Shown here piece after piece: positions 50,665-60,775 of a DNA stretch of 64,000 nucleotides (the stretch's first letter is position 1; each line of letters opens with the position of its first letter). The DNA is from Diplonema japonicum (Eukaryota; Euglenozoa; Diplonemea; Diplonemida; Diplonemidae): contig OZ025694.1 in assembly GCA_964019335.1 (NCBI GenBank), forward strand, positions 248,001-312,000, given 5' to 3'. A model generated the notes under the pieces. It was given only the letters and a program-made list of their open reading frames with translations, ran no database searches and was not told the DNA's origin. The translations under genes were made by a program, and so were the position numbers.

Positions 50665-51765
50665 ATGTCGGACATCGATGAATGTTGGGAGTACCTTGCT
50701 GACGATCTGAAGGACATGAGAATAGGGGGCAGCTCCGAGTGGGACGAAAAAAGGCTTAAGGAGGCGTGCGACGAAGGGGCCGAGGATGCCACCTTCCGGT
50801 CTATCGTGCAACAGCTCGTGCAGGAACTGGTGGGGCGGACCCTCGACACTCGCCAGAAGCTCGGCTTCTACAAATCCATCAACTTCGCAATGACATCAGC
50901 CAGAGTGGAGACCTACATGCCCCTCAAACTTAACAACACAAAAGACGACCGTCGATATCTCGTAGAATACCTCACGGGCGAAGTCATGGCCAACAGGATG
51001 CTAGAAACAAACCTTTTAGAACAATCCGGCGAAGATGTCAGGCTCTACCAGTCTGGCGACTTGGAAAAGAACCTATCAAGCCACTGCAAATCCATCTGCA
51101 ACTCGATGGGCTACACCACCGCGAGAATCGGTACCGCGATCATGAAAAAAGTTGAAATGGAGCTCCCCGAAAAGCTTAAGAAGATATCCCCCGAGCTGCT
51201 CCTCCCCATATTGGATAAATCTGCCGTGACGCCGGAGGATGAAGAGTTTTTGAAAGCGGCACTAACCTTGCTTCGGTGTGCTTACTCCAAGCGCCGATCC
51301 CTCTTACTCCGACGGACGGAGGGCACTTTTCAATCGTTCCAGTGGTCTGACAAACCAGGCATCGACTTATTCAAATTGAAGAACCGATCTGACTCAATGC
51401 TTGCTGAGTTGTCTACAAAGCCGTCTGTCGCGATGTCGATGCTATACACCATCACACCGCTTAACCTTTATGTCGCGATGCGGACGGGAATGGCAGATCT
51501 TACAAGAAAGCCTGTTTTATATGGGGCGCACAAGTCGTACAAGGTAGGTAAGGTACCTGATCGAGACGGGCGGATTAACACGTATAATGCGGAGGAACGG
51601 TTGGAGCAGGATGTGGTCAGGGCGAACCAGCGGATGAGGGGCGAGAAGTCAGGGGGGTACCAAAGAAAACAGGACTGGAAATGCCCGAATTGCAGTGCGG
51701 ATGTATACGGGTCGAAGGATAAATGCTTCAGGTGCCATACAACTAGAGATGGGAAGAAGGTTTTT

Positions 51766-51800
<35 letters not shown>

Positions 51801-51828
51801 CACAGCCCTCGGACTGGCTGTGCAATAA
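50665..51828 (+). CDS. RanBP2-type zinc-finger protein, frame broken at an A-tract
   Basis: From the ATG after an A-rich leader the frame gives about 330 residues of alpha-rich sequence (MSDIDECWEYLADDLKDMRI) with no recognised domain. A RanBP2-type zinc finger follows, WKCPNCSADVYGSKDKCFRC. A run of 32 A (51767-51798) comes next, and the original frame ends at 51828. In the +1 frame a second finger, WLCNNCNATVFASKSHCFKC, appears immediately after the run, so the real product probably continues in that frame. RanBP2 fingers of this W-x-C-x2-C-x10-C-x2-C type bind single-stranded RNA or ubiquitin. An RNA-binding role is favoured by the RG-rich tail beyond. No introns or targeting signals are seen. 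Confidence 0.75.
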
Positions 51829-52270
51829 CTGCAACGCTACCGTTTTCGCTAGCAAGTCGCATTGCTTTAAGTGCGGTGCTGCGAAGGGGAATTCCCCAGA
51901 TGCTTCCACTGCCCAGCGAGGCGGGGGCGGATACCAACCCCGTGGAAATGACAAGAACAGAATGCAAGGGTCAAAGGGAACAGGCGGAGGCAAAGGAAAG
52001 TCAGGGAAAGGGTTTGGGGCTGCAAACCGTGACGTTGGTATTTTGGAAAAAAGGGAAAAAAAAAAAAAAAAAAAAAAATCAGTACAAAGCGGCACGCATT
52101 ACAACCAATCTCGGGGTGGCGGAGGTTACCAGGTTTGTGGAAAAAAAACAGGGAGGGGAAAAAATAAAAATTCACACTCCAGGGATACAGCGGGAAATGA
52201 TAGGAGATGGCAAAAACAAACAAGGGGGCTTTGGGTCACGGGGTCCAGGGAGGAAAAAAAAAGGGGGGGA
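51799..52270 (+). other. Continuation with second zinc finger and RG-rich tail in shifted frames
   Basis: In the frame of 51695 the second RanBP2-type finger is followed by QRGGGGYQPRGNDKN and a Gly/Lys-rich stretch. After another A-run (about 52060-52078) comes QSRGGGGYQVCGKK. Farther on, QGGFGSRGPG reads in a third frame. RG-rich repeats thus persist on both sides of each A-tract while the frame changes. This looks like one coding region whose A-tracts have changed length, in the genome or in the assembly. Confidence 0.5.
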
Positions 52271-52595
52271 GAAGAATGGCTCTCCCTTCATATCTGTTCG
52301 GGGAGTGTGGACCTCACGATGGTTTTTCTTCTTTTTTCTTTTTATATTCTTTTTTTTTTTTTTTTTTACAACTTACTTATAACAGCTGTTTCTTTTTTTT
52401 TGGGGGGGGGGATAGGGGAGAATGGAAAAAAGAAAAAGAAAAGAAAAAAGAAATACCGCCAAAAAAAAAAAAGAATCCCTTTCTTGTCCTTTCAAGTACC
52501 TCTCTAACATTCTTTTTTTTTTATATATATTTTTTTACATCCCTTCCATGTTTATAAAAAAAAAAAAATTAAAAAAAACAGATTTTTAATATAAA
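52271..52595. other. Spacer before the first U-box gene
   Basis: T-, G- and A-runs. A T-run at 52512-52522 and CAG at 52579-52581 precede the 14-base leader of the gene at 52596. Confidence 0.4.
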
Positions 52596-54137
52596 ATGCC
52601 ACCTAGCAACAGTTTTATCCTGCTCGCGTGTTGTGCGGCAACAGCAACAGCGATGAGCCAACAAGCGGCTCTTTCCCGTGCCCGCTCAGGCGAGACCCAT
52701 GGCAAGAGCACCTACGCAATGTCCACCAACGGAGTGGAAGTATTCTACAACATGCAGTACCTCGGTCTGTTACCCCCAGAGGGTACCATAGATGTCGCTG
52801 TAGCAGGGGACCGCCTCTTCCTACTAGGGAGAACCGTGGCGCATAACATGCTGAGAATATACCAAACCACGGAAGGTGAGGTCCCGAAAAGAATAGATAG
52901 TTATTCCGGGTTATCGACCGAGGCGGAGGTCCACCCGATTGCCGTGAAGGCGCTCAACGAGACCGCCATATTCATCGCAGCGAAAAACGCAATTTACGCA
53001 ATCGATTTGATCGAAAGAACGATCTGGGCCACCGCAAAAATCGATGGGTGCAAATCCGTCTCCCTCTTGGACGGTGCTATCGCGGTTATCGATTCCTCCA
53101 ATATGGTCAGCCTGTTCAGCACGGCAACATTGGAAAGACTCGACACCGTGAGAACCCACGGGTTGCCCGTTGTATTATCCAGCGATGAAACCGATCGATT
53201 CTTCACCGTGAGCGATGAATGCTGGTTGGAACAGTACCAAGTAACACACGATTTCCGTGTCAAGAACATCTTTAGCAAGCAAGCTTGTGTTGTTTTCCCA
53301 AACGGGAGCCACAAACTACATTACACACCCACAACGCTGGAATACGACTCGGATCGCGAAAATATTTTTTTCTCGTACGGGTTGGCACCTTGCAGTGTGT
53401 ACGGATGCGGTGTTGTCTTCGCATATAATGTGGCTGCAGGAACATCACGCAAAATGTACACACCCAAGGGAGACATTCTGAGCGTGTCGCACATTAACGC
53501 AAGCCATCTGTTATCCTGCTCAGAAAGTTCAGGTTGTGCTGTTGTAGATCTCGTTTCCGATTTTTTCGAACAGTATGCGAACGACAGAGTTGTGGAAAAC
53601 CCCGTGCCAGGCTCTGTGGAGAATCCGGAGGACTTCATGCGCGACCACATGGCTGAGATAATCGCCGCCGTTGTGCTTTTTCTGATGCTGATTTTCGCGT
53701 TTTACCTTCGCAGATTATTGAAGGAAAACGAGCGCCGACGGAATGAGGCCAATCGACAAACCGTTCGCGGCCCTGAAGACCACAACAACAATGAAGAGGT
53801 TTGTACCCCCCAAGCTTTGCCTCCCCAGCCTTATGGCGAGGATCTAACCGCACCCGAACACATGGTGTGTCCTATTTCGCTAGAGATTATGGTAGACCCT
53901 GTTGTTTGTGTTGATGGGTATCATAATTTTGAGAGGTATCACATTGAACGGTTTTTGAGTAAGGTGAAGAGCGAATGTCCTGTGAGTAGGCAGGCGATGT
54001 GTGCTGAGGATATTAAGGAAAATACCGGTTTGAAAAAGGAAATTCTTGAGTGGGTCAACGAAAACCGAGCGAAGACGGGCAAGGACGAACATTTCGACAA
54101 CAAAAGCTCAGAAGACTCTGATAGCTGTGAAGTGTGA
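52596..54137 (+). CDS. Transmembrane U-box E3 ubiquitin ligase-like receptor, copy A
   Basis: The 513-residue protein starts with a signal peptide (MPPSNSFILLACCAATATAM). Residues about 35-340 have repeated strands and hydrophobic pairs (VAVAGDRLFLLGR, AIFIAAKNAIYAIDL, PCSVYGCGVVFAYN) typical of a beta-propeller. A single span at about 354-370 follows, then a basic stop-transfer stretch. The cytoplasmic part holds a U-box at about 421-492 (MVCPISLEIMVDPVVCVDG, then CPVSRQAM) with the family's CPI and DPV landmarks. U-boxes recruit E2 enzymes and direct ubiquitin transfer. With the propeller outside or in the lumen, this looks like a receptor-ligase that senses a ligand and ubiquitinates targets inside. 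Paralog B is at 56663. The U-box DNA is identical in both over 178 bases. Confidence 0.8.
   Translation: MPPSNSFILLACCAATATAMSQQAALSRARSGETHGKSTYAMSTNGVEVFYNMQYLGLLPPEGTIDVAVAGDRLFLLGRTVAHNMLRIYQTTEGEVPKRIDSYSGLSTEAEVHPIAVKALNETAIFIAAKNAIYAIDLIERTIWATAKIDGCKSVSLLDGAIAVIDSSNMVSLFSTATLERLDTVRTHGLPVVLSSDETDRFFTVSDECWLEQYQVTHDFRVKNIFSKQACVVFPNGSHKLHYTPTTLEYDSDRENIFFSYGLAPCSVYGCGVVFAYNVAAGTSRKMYTPKGDILSVSHINASHLLSCSESSGCAVVDLVSDFFEQYANDRVVENPVPGSVENPEDFMRDHMAEIIAAVVLFLMLIFAFYLRRLLKENERRRNEANRQTVRGPEDHNNNEEVCTPQALPPQPYGEDLTAPEHMVCPISLEIMVDPVVCVDGYHNFERYHIERFLSKVKSECPVSRQAMCAEDIKENTGLKKEILEWVNENRAKTGKDEHFDNKSSEDSDSCEV
53817..53994 (+). repeat. 178-base U-box cassette identical to 58316-58493
   Basis: All 178 bases match between the two U-box genes, including third codon positions. 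Sequence on either side falls to low similarity at once. This is a conversion tract or recently copied cassette. Confidence 0.95.
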
Positions 54138-54540
54138 TATTGTTTTCGTGTACAATCGAAGCGCACACTGACTGCTTTGCAACAGGGACCGCCTATAAGA
54201 CCTGAATTGGAAACAATGGCGAGGTTAGGTTAGCTTATACGCAAAGGGCAAAGCCTCTTCTTCTTTAAGAAAGTGTGCAGCTGGCCTTCCATATATTTCT
54301 CCTCCCCCCCTTTTTTTTTCCCCCTCCCTGTTTGCACCCACTTGTTTGTGGAGTTACTTTCAGAGGGGGGCTATTATACTATTTTTTTTTTTTGAAATTG
54401 TATATTCGAGAAGGGAAAAAAAAAAAAAAAAAAAGAAGGAAAAAAAAGAGAGAGAGAAAAAAAAAAAAAGAAATACTTCTGCAAGGATGGGAAACAACTC
54501 CTCTTTTTTTTTTTCTTTTTTTCCTTTTTTGCTTGCGATC
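54138..54540. other. Spacer with a retroelement-like scrap
   Basis: Unique DNA to about 54250, then C-, T- and A-runs. The retrotransposon piece begins near 54545. Confidence 0.4.
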
Positions 54541-54544
54541 ATCA

Positions 54545-55215
54545 GGAGAGTGAGCGCGAAGCAGGAAACGAAGAAGGCCGCGGTAGAAAGGTTCCCTTGG
54601 AACAGACCGCTGGTTGGAAGAGGGTGCTCGGTGCCAAGCCTGGATTGGTACAAGAACAACGGACTGAAACACTTCCAAGGGGATACGATTGTCCCAGAAG
54701 TGCTCAAATGGCTTCGCATGCTGCAGTGGAGCCCACATGGTTCAGTCTCAAGGATAGAGCTCGCACTCGACTTTGAGGCCACGACCAAACAGCTCATCTT
54801 GGAAGATACGGCTGACGTACGTAAGCGTGCAAACCGGCTAGCTAAAGTTCTGACAAAACTGTCAGAGGTGGCCGAAAAGAAAGCACGACCCCCTCCTATC
54901 CCCGGGAAACCTTTCTGACATCCTCCCTCCGATCCATTGGTGCAAACAAACGGATCCGAGGGTATACCTGCAGACCCACATTCGCATCGTACGACAAGGT
55001 GCGCTTCATCCTCGAACAGCGACTCGCAACCGGTTCACCGGGGAGAGACGACTGGAGCGACAAGCTCGTGCCGACCTACCTCGAACCTACCCGAAGTATC
55101 CCCACCCCATCTGCCGATAAAAATGCAGCGACGCAGAAGGGTAACAACACAAGATAGACCCCCCACCACGCTGCACACTTAACGCCAAATAGTGTTGCAA
55201 CCAAAGCCCCATTTT
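54545..55215 (+). mobile_element. Third retrotransposon C-terminal copy with another tail type
   Basis: The coding part matches the 6-kb element: PLVGRGCSVPSLDWYKNNGL for PFQPGNLLEPKPLIWYHKHG, then VLKWLRMLQW, IELALDFE, LRSIGANKRIRGY and RPTFAS. A one-base shift near 54910 breaks the frame; the reading ends at about 55157. The 3-prime UTR, CTTAACGCCAAATAGTGTTG then CAAAGCCCCA and a T-run, recurs at 61479-61522. Confidence 0.8.
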
Positions 55216-55295
55216 TTTTTTTTTTTTTTGCCTTCTTATGTGTATTCATTTTCTGCATTAAATCTTTTTTTGGTTTTTTTTTTTTTTTTAAACGG

Positions 55296-55331
<36 letters not shown>

Positions 55332-56571
55332 ATGTTTTTGGCTTGCGCGCAACAAAGAATAAACAAACAACAGCAGTGGTTTCTTTTGTTTTTTGTTGAA
55401 AAAAAGAGCAAAATACGTCGGTTTTTTTTTTTTTATTATTACTTTTTTAGATAGCTGTGTCGCTAGTAGAGCTATCTGCATATCCGTAAGAAAGAAAAAA
55501 AAAGATTGAAAAATAAAATACGAAGGGGAAAACTTAAATTTAAATAAAGAGAGAAAAGAAAATCGATAGCTCCCCCAGAATCCCCTGAAGGGCAACACTA
55601 TTTTCTTTCCCCCCCCCCTCCCTTTCTCTTTTGTTTCTCTATTCCCTTTTTCTTCTCTTTTTTTGGTACATTATTGACCTTACATTACATTACTTTCCTT
55701 TCTCCCTCCTGCCCTTGTCTCAAGAAACAAACCCCCAGAGTTAACTTTCTGAAGGGTATGTTTCTATTGCTTTTTTTTTAAAAAGCTTTTATTTTATTCT
55801 TTTTTCCGTCTTTCTTTACTTTAGGGGGTTATAAGCTCACTCCTGTGACCAAGTAAGTTTTTTTTTAGAGAAAAAACAAAATACAACATAAAAAAGAAAA
55901 TTGTTTTTCTTTTACTAACCTTTACGACCCGACATTTTCGTTCTCTCTCTCTTTTTTTTTTTTTTTTTTTCTTCTAAAAAGAAAAAAGAAGAAAAAAAAG
56001 GGGGGGGAAAAAAAACACATATTCCCCTTTTTATTACTTCCTCCCGAGGGAAAAGAGAATAAGAAAAAGCAGCAAACATAAGCTGCTCAGAAAAAAAAAT
56101 TCTTTTTTTAACTGACCCACTATTCTGTCGTTAAATGCCAGACACTCGAGGGGCCTGCCTGTGTTCCTTAGTGATTAAAAAGAAAAAAGGAATCCTACCT
56201 GCACTATCCCCCATATTGCTGCCCTATCCCGGGGCACGTAAAAAAATATTTGCATGAAGTTCTTTTTTTATTCTTTCTTACCAACTTGAGATGGGGGGAG
56301 GAAAAAAAAAACGAGAAAAGAAAAAGGAAGAAGAAAAAGATATGTGAACTGGAGTGTCGCTCAGCGACCTCCTTTCAGCTCATATTAATTAAAAAGATTG
56401 CTGGAATTCTAGTATTTGGCCTTTTTTTTTTCTGTTCTTTTCTTTCTTCTTTTTCTTTTTTGTTTCTTCCGTACTTCCTTCCCTCCCCCCCCCCCCTTTT
56501 TTTATTTCGCATTAAAAATCTCCCACTCCCCATAATCGCTACACTACTATTATTTTCTTTTTTCTTTTTCT

Positions 56572-56603
<32 letters not shown>

Positions 56604-56662
56604 CCGCGTGCAAAAAAAAAAAAAAAAAAAAGCTTTCAAAACAAAAAACAAAAAAAAAAACC
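55216..56662. other. Homopolymer-rich spacer
   Basis: No gene is supported. A hairpin, AGATAGCT with AGCTATCT, lies at 55449-55476. A tail-like string (GACCTCCTTTCAGCTCATAT) occurs near 56369-56388. T-runs up to 33 bases precede the start at 56663. Confidence 0.5.
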
Positions 56663-58786
56663 ATGACACTTCAAGGTTGCACTCAAGCACTCTTCTACCT
56701 CGCACTGCTCACCATAACGAAACCAGAGGTCCTTTGTTCCATATGCGAACCGGTCATCCGGATGAAGTTTCAAACCCACCACCACAAATACTCAGGCAGC
56801 CAGCACAAGTTCGCCCTCCACTTAATCCACAAAAACGGCTCCAAATGGCACGCCACCGACCTATGCTGCGCGTTGTTAGGTTCAGAACTGGCGGTTAACC
56901 TAACACCAGGTTACCCAAGAGGAGATCTCATTTCTGTAGAAGTCAGCGCGTATAATTCCAGTACCGACGGGTGGAATATGCACAGCATGAGAATTGAAGA
57001 ACCAGATTTAACATGGTCAAGATACAGCAGCGGATGGGTGAAGTACGGCACCAAACCCATCTATGATAAGCGGGTTTTCAACACAACGATAACCACAAAT
57101 TTAACGACGCCATGCAGGCTCCTCCCTCACCCACCACTACCTGAACCTGTTACTTCAATCGACGCTTACTCCACTGAAACCTTCAACCGAACCACCTACG
57201 CAATCTCTTCTAAAAACGTTAATATCTACTACAACATGAGGTATATCGGTAATTTGTCGGGAAGCGTTGTAGATGTCGAAGTGGTGGACGACCGCCTTTT
57301 CATATTAGGAAACGCGGATGAAAACATGTTAAGAATATATAACACAACCGAGGGGCAAATGCCTGTTCTTATCGGGACATACTCCGGGTCACAATGGGAC
57401 GATGGAATGGTTACTGTCTCTGTAAAAGTGTATGGTGATACCGCGTATATCGCGACGAGAAATTCTGTTCACGCTGTGGACTTGTTGATGAACGAAACAG
57501 AAGTGTGGGGAACGGTTAAAATGTACCATTGCAAAGATGCAGCGTTGGTGTCAAACGTGCTGGCGGTGGTGGAACAAACCACCGTTTCGTTTTACGCGGT
57601 GGACGATCTCCGAAAGGTCGCGTCAGTGACAACATTCGGCAGTCCTTCCTTCGCCACCACCGGTACCTGGAACGACATCCCAGCCATCTTCCTAGCTGAC
57701 AACAAGGGAATAGTGTACGGATTCTGGTTGAAACAACCTTACTCAACCACATCACACAACAACCCATCTAGCTACGTGGAGCTATTGTACAAGCGCCACA
57801 CAACAACTAGTTCCGATGTCAAGGTGGCACCATCATCGATGACGTACAACCCAGACGGATATTTAAATTTTGCGTACGGGATACTACCTTGCAGTGTGTA
57901 TGGGTGCGGTGTCGTGTGGAGGATGGATCTAAAAACAGGATTAACACGCAGACTATACACGAAACGAGGCGACATTCAATCTGTCGAAACATACAACAAA
58001 TCACACTTGCTACTATGCGCCGACAGCACCGGGTGCGAGATTTACAGAACTGACGCTTTCAAAACAGAGTATCCAAACGAAGGGACGCTCGAACAGCCTA
58101 TTGAGACCCCTTCCGAGATTACTGAGAAGCATCGCGGCAAAACATCTTTCGCCCAGCAGCACAGTGCGAAGCTAATTGGCGGGAGTATATTGTTAGTTGG
58201 GTTTGCCGTCATGCTTTATATCAGACGGTATTTCTTCTTGCGTTCTATTCAGCCATCATCTGCTCCTGATATCGAGTCGCGTGCGGCCAGTCCAGATAAG
58301 ATAACTTTACCGCCGTTGCCTCCCCAGCCTTATGGCGAGGATCTAACCGCACCCGAACACATGGTGTGTCCTATTTCGCTAGAGATTATGGTAGACCCTG
58401 TTGTTTGTGTTGATGGGTATCATAATTTTGAGAGGTATCACATTGAACGGTTTTTGAGTAAGGTGAAGAGCGAATGTCCTGTGAGTAGGCAGGTGATGAC
58501 CATGGCTCAGCTTCGGGAGAACCGCCCTTTGAAGGATGAGATCTTGAGGTGGGTTGAGAATTATCGGAAGAATGCGAAAGTGGGTGTGGCGTCGCCGACG
58601 TCAATGGTCTCTAAGGACGAGGACAAAGCGGTCGTGGTGGCTGACAACTTAGAGATAAATGATCTGAGCCTTGATGAACTTGATGATAAGGAAGTTGCTG
58701 TGTCGCTTGGCAGCGTAAGCGATAATCTGGAGGAGACAGAAGAAGACGATGATGATGATGATGATGATAATGATGGTGCACCTTAA
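56663..58786 (+). CDS. Transmembrane U-box E3 ubiquitin ligase-like receptor, copy B
   Basis: The 707-residue paralog has a signal peptide (to about residue 25), an extra N-terminal domain of about 140 residues with several cysteines (CSICEPV, DLCCALLG), then the propeller-like region it shares with copy A (YAISSKNVNIYYNMRYIGN; PCSVYGCGVVWRMD). Many NxS/T sites fit an extracellular or lumenal location. A span at about 506-524 precedes the cytoplasmic U-box at about 565-636, identical in DNA to copy A, and an acidic tail ending in an Asp run. The ectodomains share perhaps a third of residues by eye, so outside parts evolve fast while the U-box is kept the same. The likely role is ligand-triggered ubiquitination; ligand and targets are unknown. 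Confidence 0.8.
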   Translation: MTLQGCTQALFYLALLTITKPEVLCSICEPVIRMKFQTHHHKYSGSQHKFALHLIHKNGSKWHATDLCCALLGSELAVNLTPGYPRGDLISVEVSAYNSSTDGWNMHSMRIEEPDLTWSRYSSGWVKYGTKPIYDKRVFNTTITTNLTTPCRLLPHPPLPEPVTSIDAYSTETFNRTTYAISSKNVNIYYNMRYIGNLSGSVVDVEVVDDRLFILGNADENMLRIYNTTEGQMPVLIGTYSGSQWDDGMVTVSVKVYGDTAYIATRNSVHAVDLLMNETEVWGTVKMYHCKDAALVSNVLAVVEQTTVSFYAVDDLRKVASVTTFGSPSFATTGTWNDIPAIFLADNKGIVYGFWLKQPYSTTSHNNPSSYVELLYKRHTTTSSDVKVAPSSMTYNPDGYLNFAYGILPCSVYGCGVVWRMDLKTGLTRRLYTKRGDIQSVETYNKSHLLLCADSTGCEIYRTDAFKTEYPNEGTLEQPIETPSEITEKHRGKTSFAQQHSAKLIGGSILLVGFAVMLYIRRYFFLRSIQPSSAPDIESRAASPDKITLPPLPPQPYGEDLTAPEHMVCPISLEIMVDPVVCVDGYHNFERYHIERFLSKVKSECPVSRQVMTMAQLRENRPLKDEILRWVENYRKNAKVGVASPTSMVSKDEDKAVVVADNLEINDLSLDELDDKEVAVSLGSVSDNLEETEEDDDDDDDDNDGAP

Positions 58787-59455
58787 AAAAAAAAAAAAAA
58801 AAAAAAAGAAACCTCTTTTTTTTTTTTTTTAAATTCTTGCTTTCCAGCAAAGAGAGAAAAAAAAAGGGGGGGAAAACATTGCATTTTTTTTTTCCACTTC
58901 CTCACAGCCTCTTTTTTTTTTTTTTTTTTTTTGCAAACTTGTTACAAAGGGAGAACGTTTGGAACGCGTGTTTTACGGGGTTTATATGACTTTTCTCCAA
59001 TTTTATTTTTATTTTTTTTACCCGGAGCACGTAACAAGCCAGTTCCCTCTTTTTTTTTTTCTTTTTTCTTTTTTCCTTCTTTTTATTTTCATATAAAGAA
59101 CTCCTTTCCTTTTTTTTTTACATTTTTCACGCCCACATCTCTAAAATCCGTCTACCGGTCAATCGTGGACTTGCTCTAAAGGGATATATCTCTTCCCAGG
59201 AATACCAGCGTGTTCAATCATGCAATACACAATTGTTGTCGCGAAAGGAGATAGTTTAGATAGTTAATTTGAAAAGAAATAGCAATTTCTAGTTGTCCTG
59301 AACGGGGTTTTAGAGATTCTGAGGCGTATATTTTTTTCAAAAGTTATCGAAGACTTGACGTGCTTGTGCCGGAGCAAGAAAGCTTTAGCAGGTTGAAAAA
59401 AGAGAAAAAAAAAAACCCTTTTTTTTCACCTTCCTTCACTATTCTTGATCCGTGC
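58787..59455. other. Homopolymer spacer with a short repeat-like block
   Basis: 58932-59050 ends AACAAGCCAGTTCCCTC before a T-run, weakly like 26520-26632. The rest is T- and A-runs and unassigned sequence at 59140-59400. Confidence 0.4.
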
Positions 59456-59670
59456 GATGAACAGTGATGATCAGGCAGCAAACTGCACGAGCGCAGAATC
59501 TTGGTTACCCGGGGCGCACCGGCTGGGGTTGAGCTGTACACCGCACGCATTAAGGACACGACGCAGAACGCAGAAGAAGCTACAACTCGGCCGACGGCGC
59601 GCCCCCTGTAATCAAGTAGACAGTTCTTGTGCAGGGCGCCGCCAACACCGGCCTCCTTTAACTCATATAT
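59456..59670 (+). mobile_element. SINE-like repeat, copy S4 (5-prime truncated)
   Basis: Matches S5 from CAGCAAACTGCACGAGCGCA through TTGGTTACCCGGGGCGCACC and GTAATCAAGTAGACAGTTC to CGGCCTCCTTTAACTCATAT, followed by a T-run. The first 120 bases are missing. Confidence 0.85.
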
Positions 59671-60179
59671 TTTTTGTGCCCAAGGATTATTTTCCCCCAC
59701 TTTTTTTTTCTTTCACTAGGTCTTTTTTGTTTATCCTTTTTTTTTTTTTTACATTGTTTCTTCTGCCTTTCTCGCACTTCTTTGCGTTAAGCGAAAAAAA
59801 AAAAAAAAAAAAAAAACCAAACTTTTTTTTCCAAGGGGCAGCAAGACCTTTGGCCGGGTCTAGGTGCGTAACGACACCTCCCCTTAAGCGAGTCATTTCA
59901 GAGACCATTTCACTTGGAGCCGAGTGGTGGTCGTAGCTGAGTGCCATTCGACGTGTGCTACCTTGACGTCAGTTAGAAGTTCGAATTCTCTCTTTTTTTT
60001 TCTTCTTTTTGCAGCGCCTCCTTTTGGCCACAAGATTTAATGCTACTATCTGTTTGTATTAACAAAAAAAACCCCCTCCCCCTCCCGCCCGCACCCACTT
60101 CTTGACGCCTCGGGGAAACAGTAGCTAGTCAACTAGTTTTTGTCAAAAGGTAGCAATAAGTTGGGTTAGGGGCAATGCC

Positions 60180-60180
<1 letters not shown>
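59671..60180. other. Spacer with a small repeat and a tRNA-like string
   Basis: GGGGCAGCAAGACC to CGACACCT (59833-59884) resembles 6813-6862. At 59935-59997, TAGCTGAGTGC and AGTTCGAATTC look like pol III A and B boxes, but stems do not pair convincingly. Confidence 0.4.
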
Positions 60181-60215
<35 letters not shown>

Positions 60216-60770
60216 TATTTCACTCTTCGTCATTTTCTTCACTCACTAGGGGCCTCATTATTTAACGCGAAATGGCCATTATTTAACGCGAAATCGCCAT
60301 TATTTAACTAGTTAAATAATGAGATTTTGCAGTTAAATAATGGCCCTTCAGAGTGGAAAAATGGGTCTTGTCGTGGAAAAAAATGCACCCAACCCCTTGA
60401 AAATTTTTTTTGGGGTGGGGGTATTTTGACTATTTTTGGCCATCTGAGGCCATTCCAGCCCTTAAAAGTGGGAATAAGTGCCTTACTTCCCCTTTAAATG
60501 CCACGGCGAAATAGCTACCCTGTATTACCTTAGGAAAATCCCCAAAAAGCTGACCTGCGTGAAAAAAAAACAGCAGTGAAAGCAGTGAAGAGTGAGTGAC
60601 TCAAATGACGAAAAGTGAAATAAAACGACTTACTTGCCGCCAAATGAGCCATTATTTAACACTCGTTACCGTTTTTTTGCACTCGGGCCCTGCGGGCCCT
60701 CGTGCAAAAAATTCGGGAACTCGAGTTAAATAATGACTCATTTTGTTGGCAAAATAAATAGCTATTTTTT
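60181..60770 (-). mobile_element. Host repeat element, copy 2 (uninterrupted, inverted)
   Basis: The reverse complement matches 22412-22869 plus 24511-24640 almost base for base, with a single TA at 60309-60310 where the pogo-like element sits in copy 1. The hairpin GCACTCGGGCCCTGCGGGCC and the TTAAATAAT motifs are present. A T-run (A-run in element sense) marks the end at 60181-60213. Confidence 0.9.
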
Positions 60771-60775
60771 TTTTT

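Noticed and set aside
56250-56666. Hydrophobic 138-codon gene
   Set aside because: Its codons come from T- and A-runs in spacer DNA with no conserved segment; the same applies to many poly-Phe/poly-Lys readings.
59935-59997. tRNA gene suggested by TAGCTGAGTGC and AGTTCGAATTC
   Set aside because: No cloverleaf with paired acceptor and anticodon stems could be drawn by eye.
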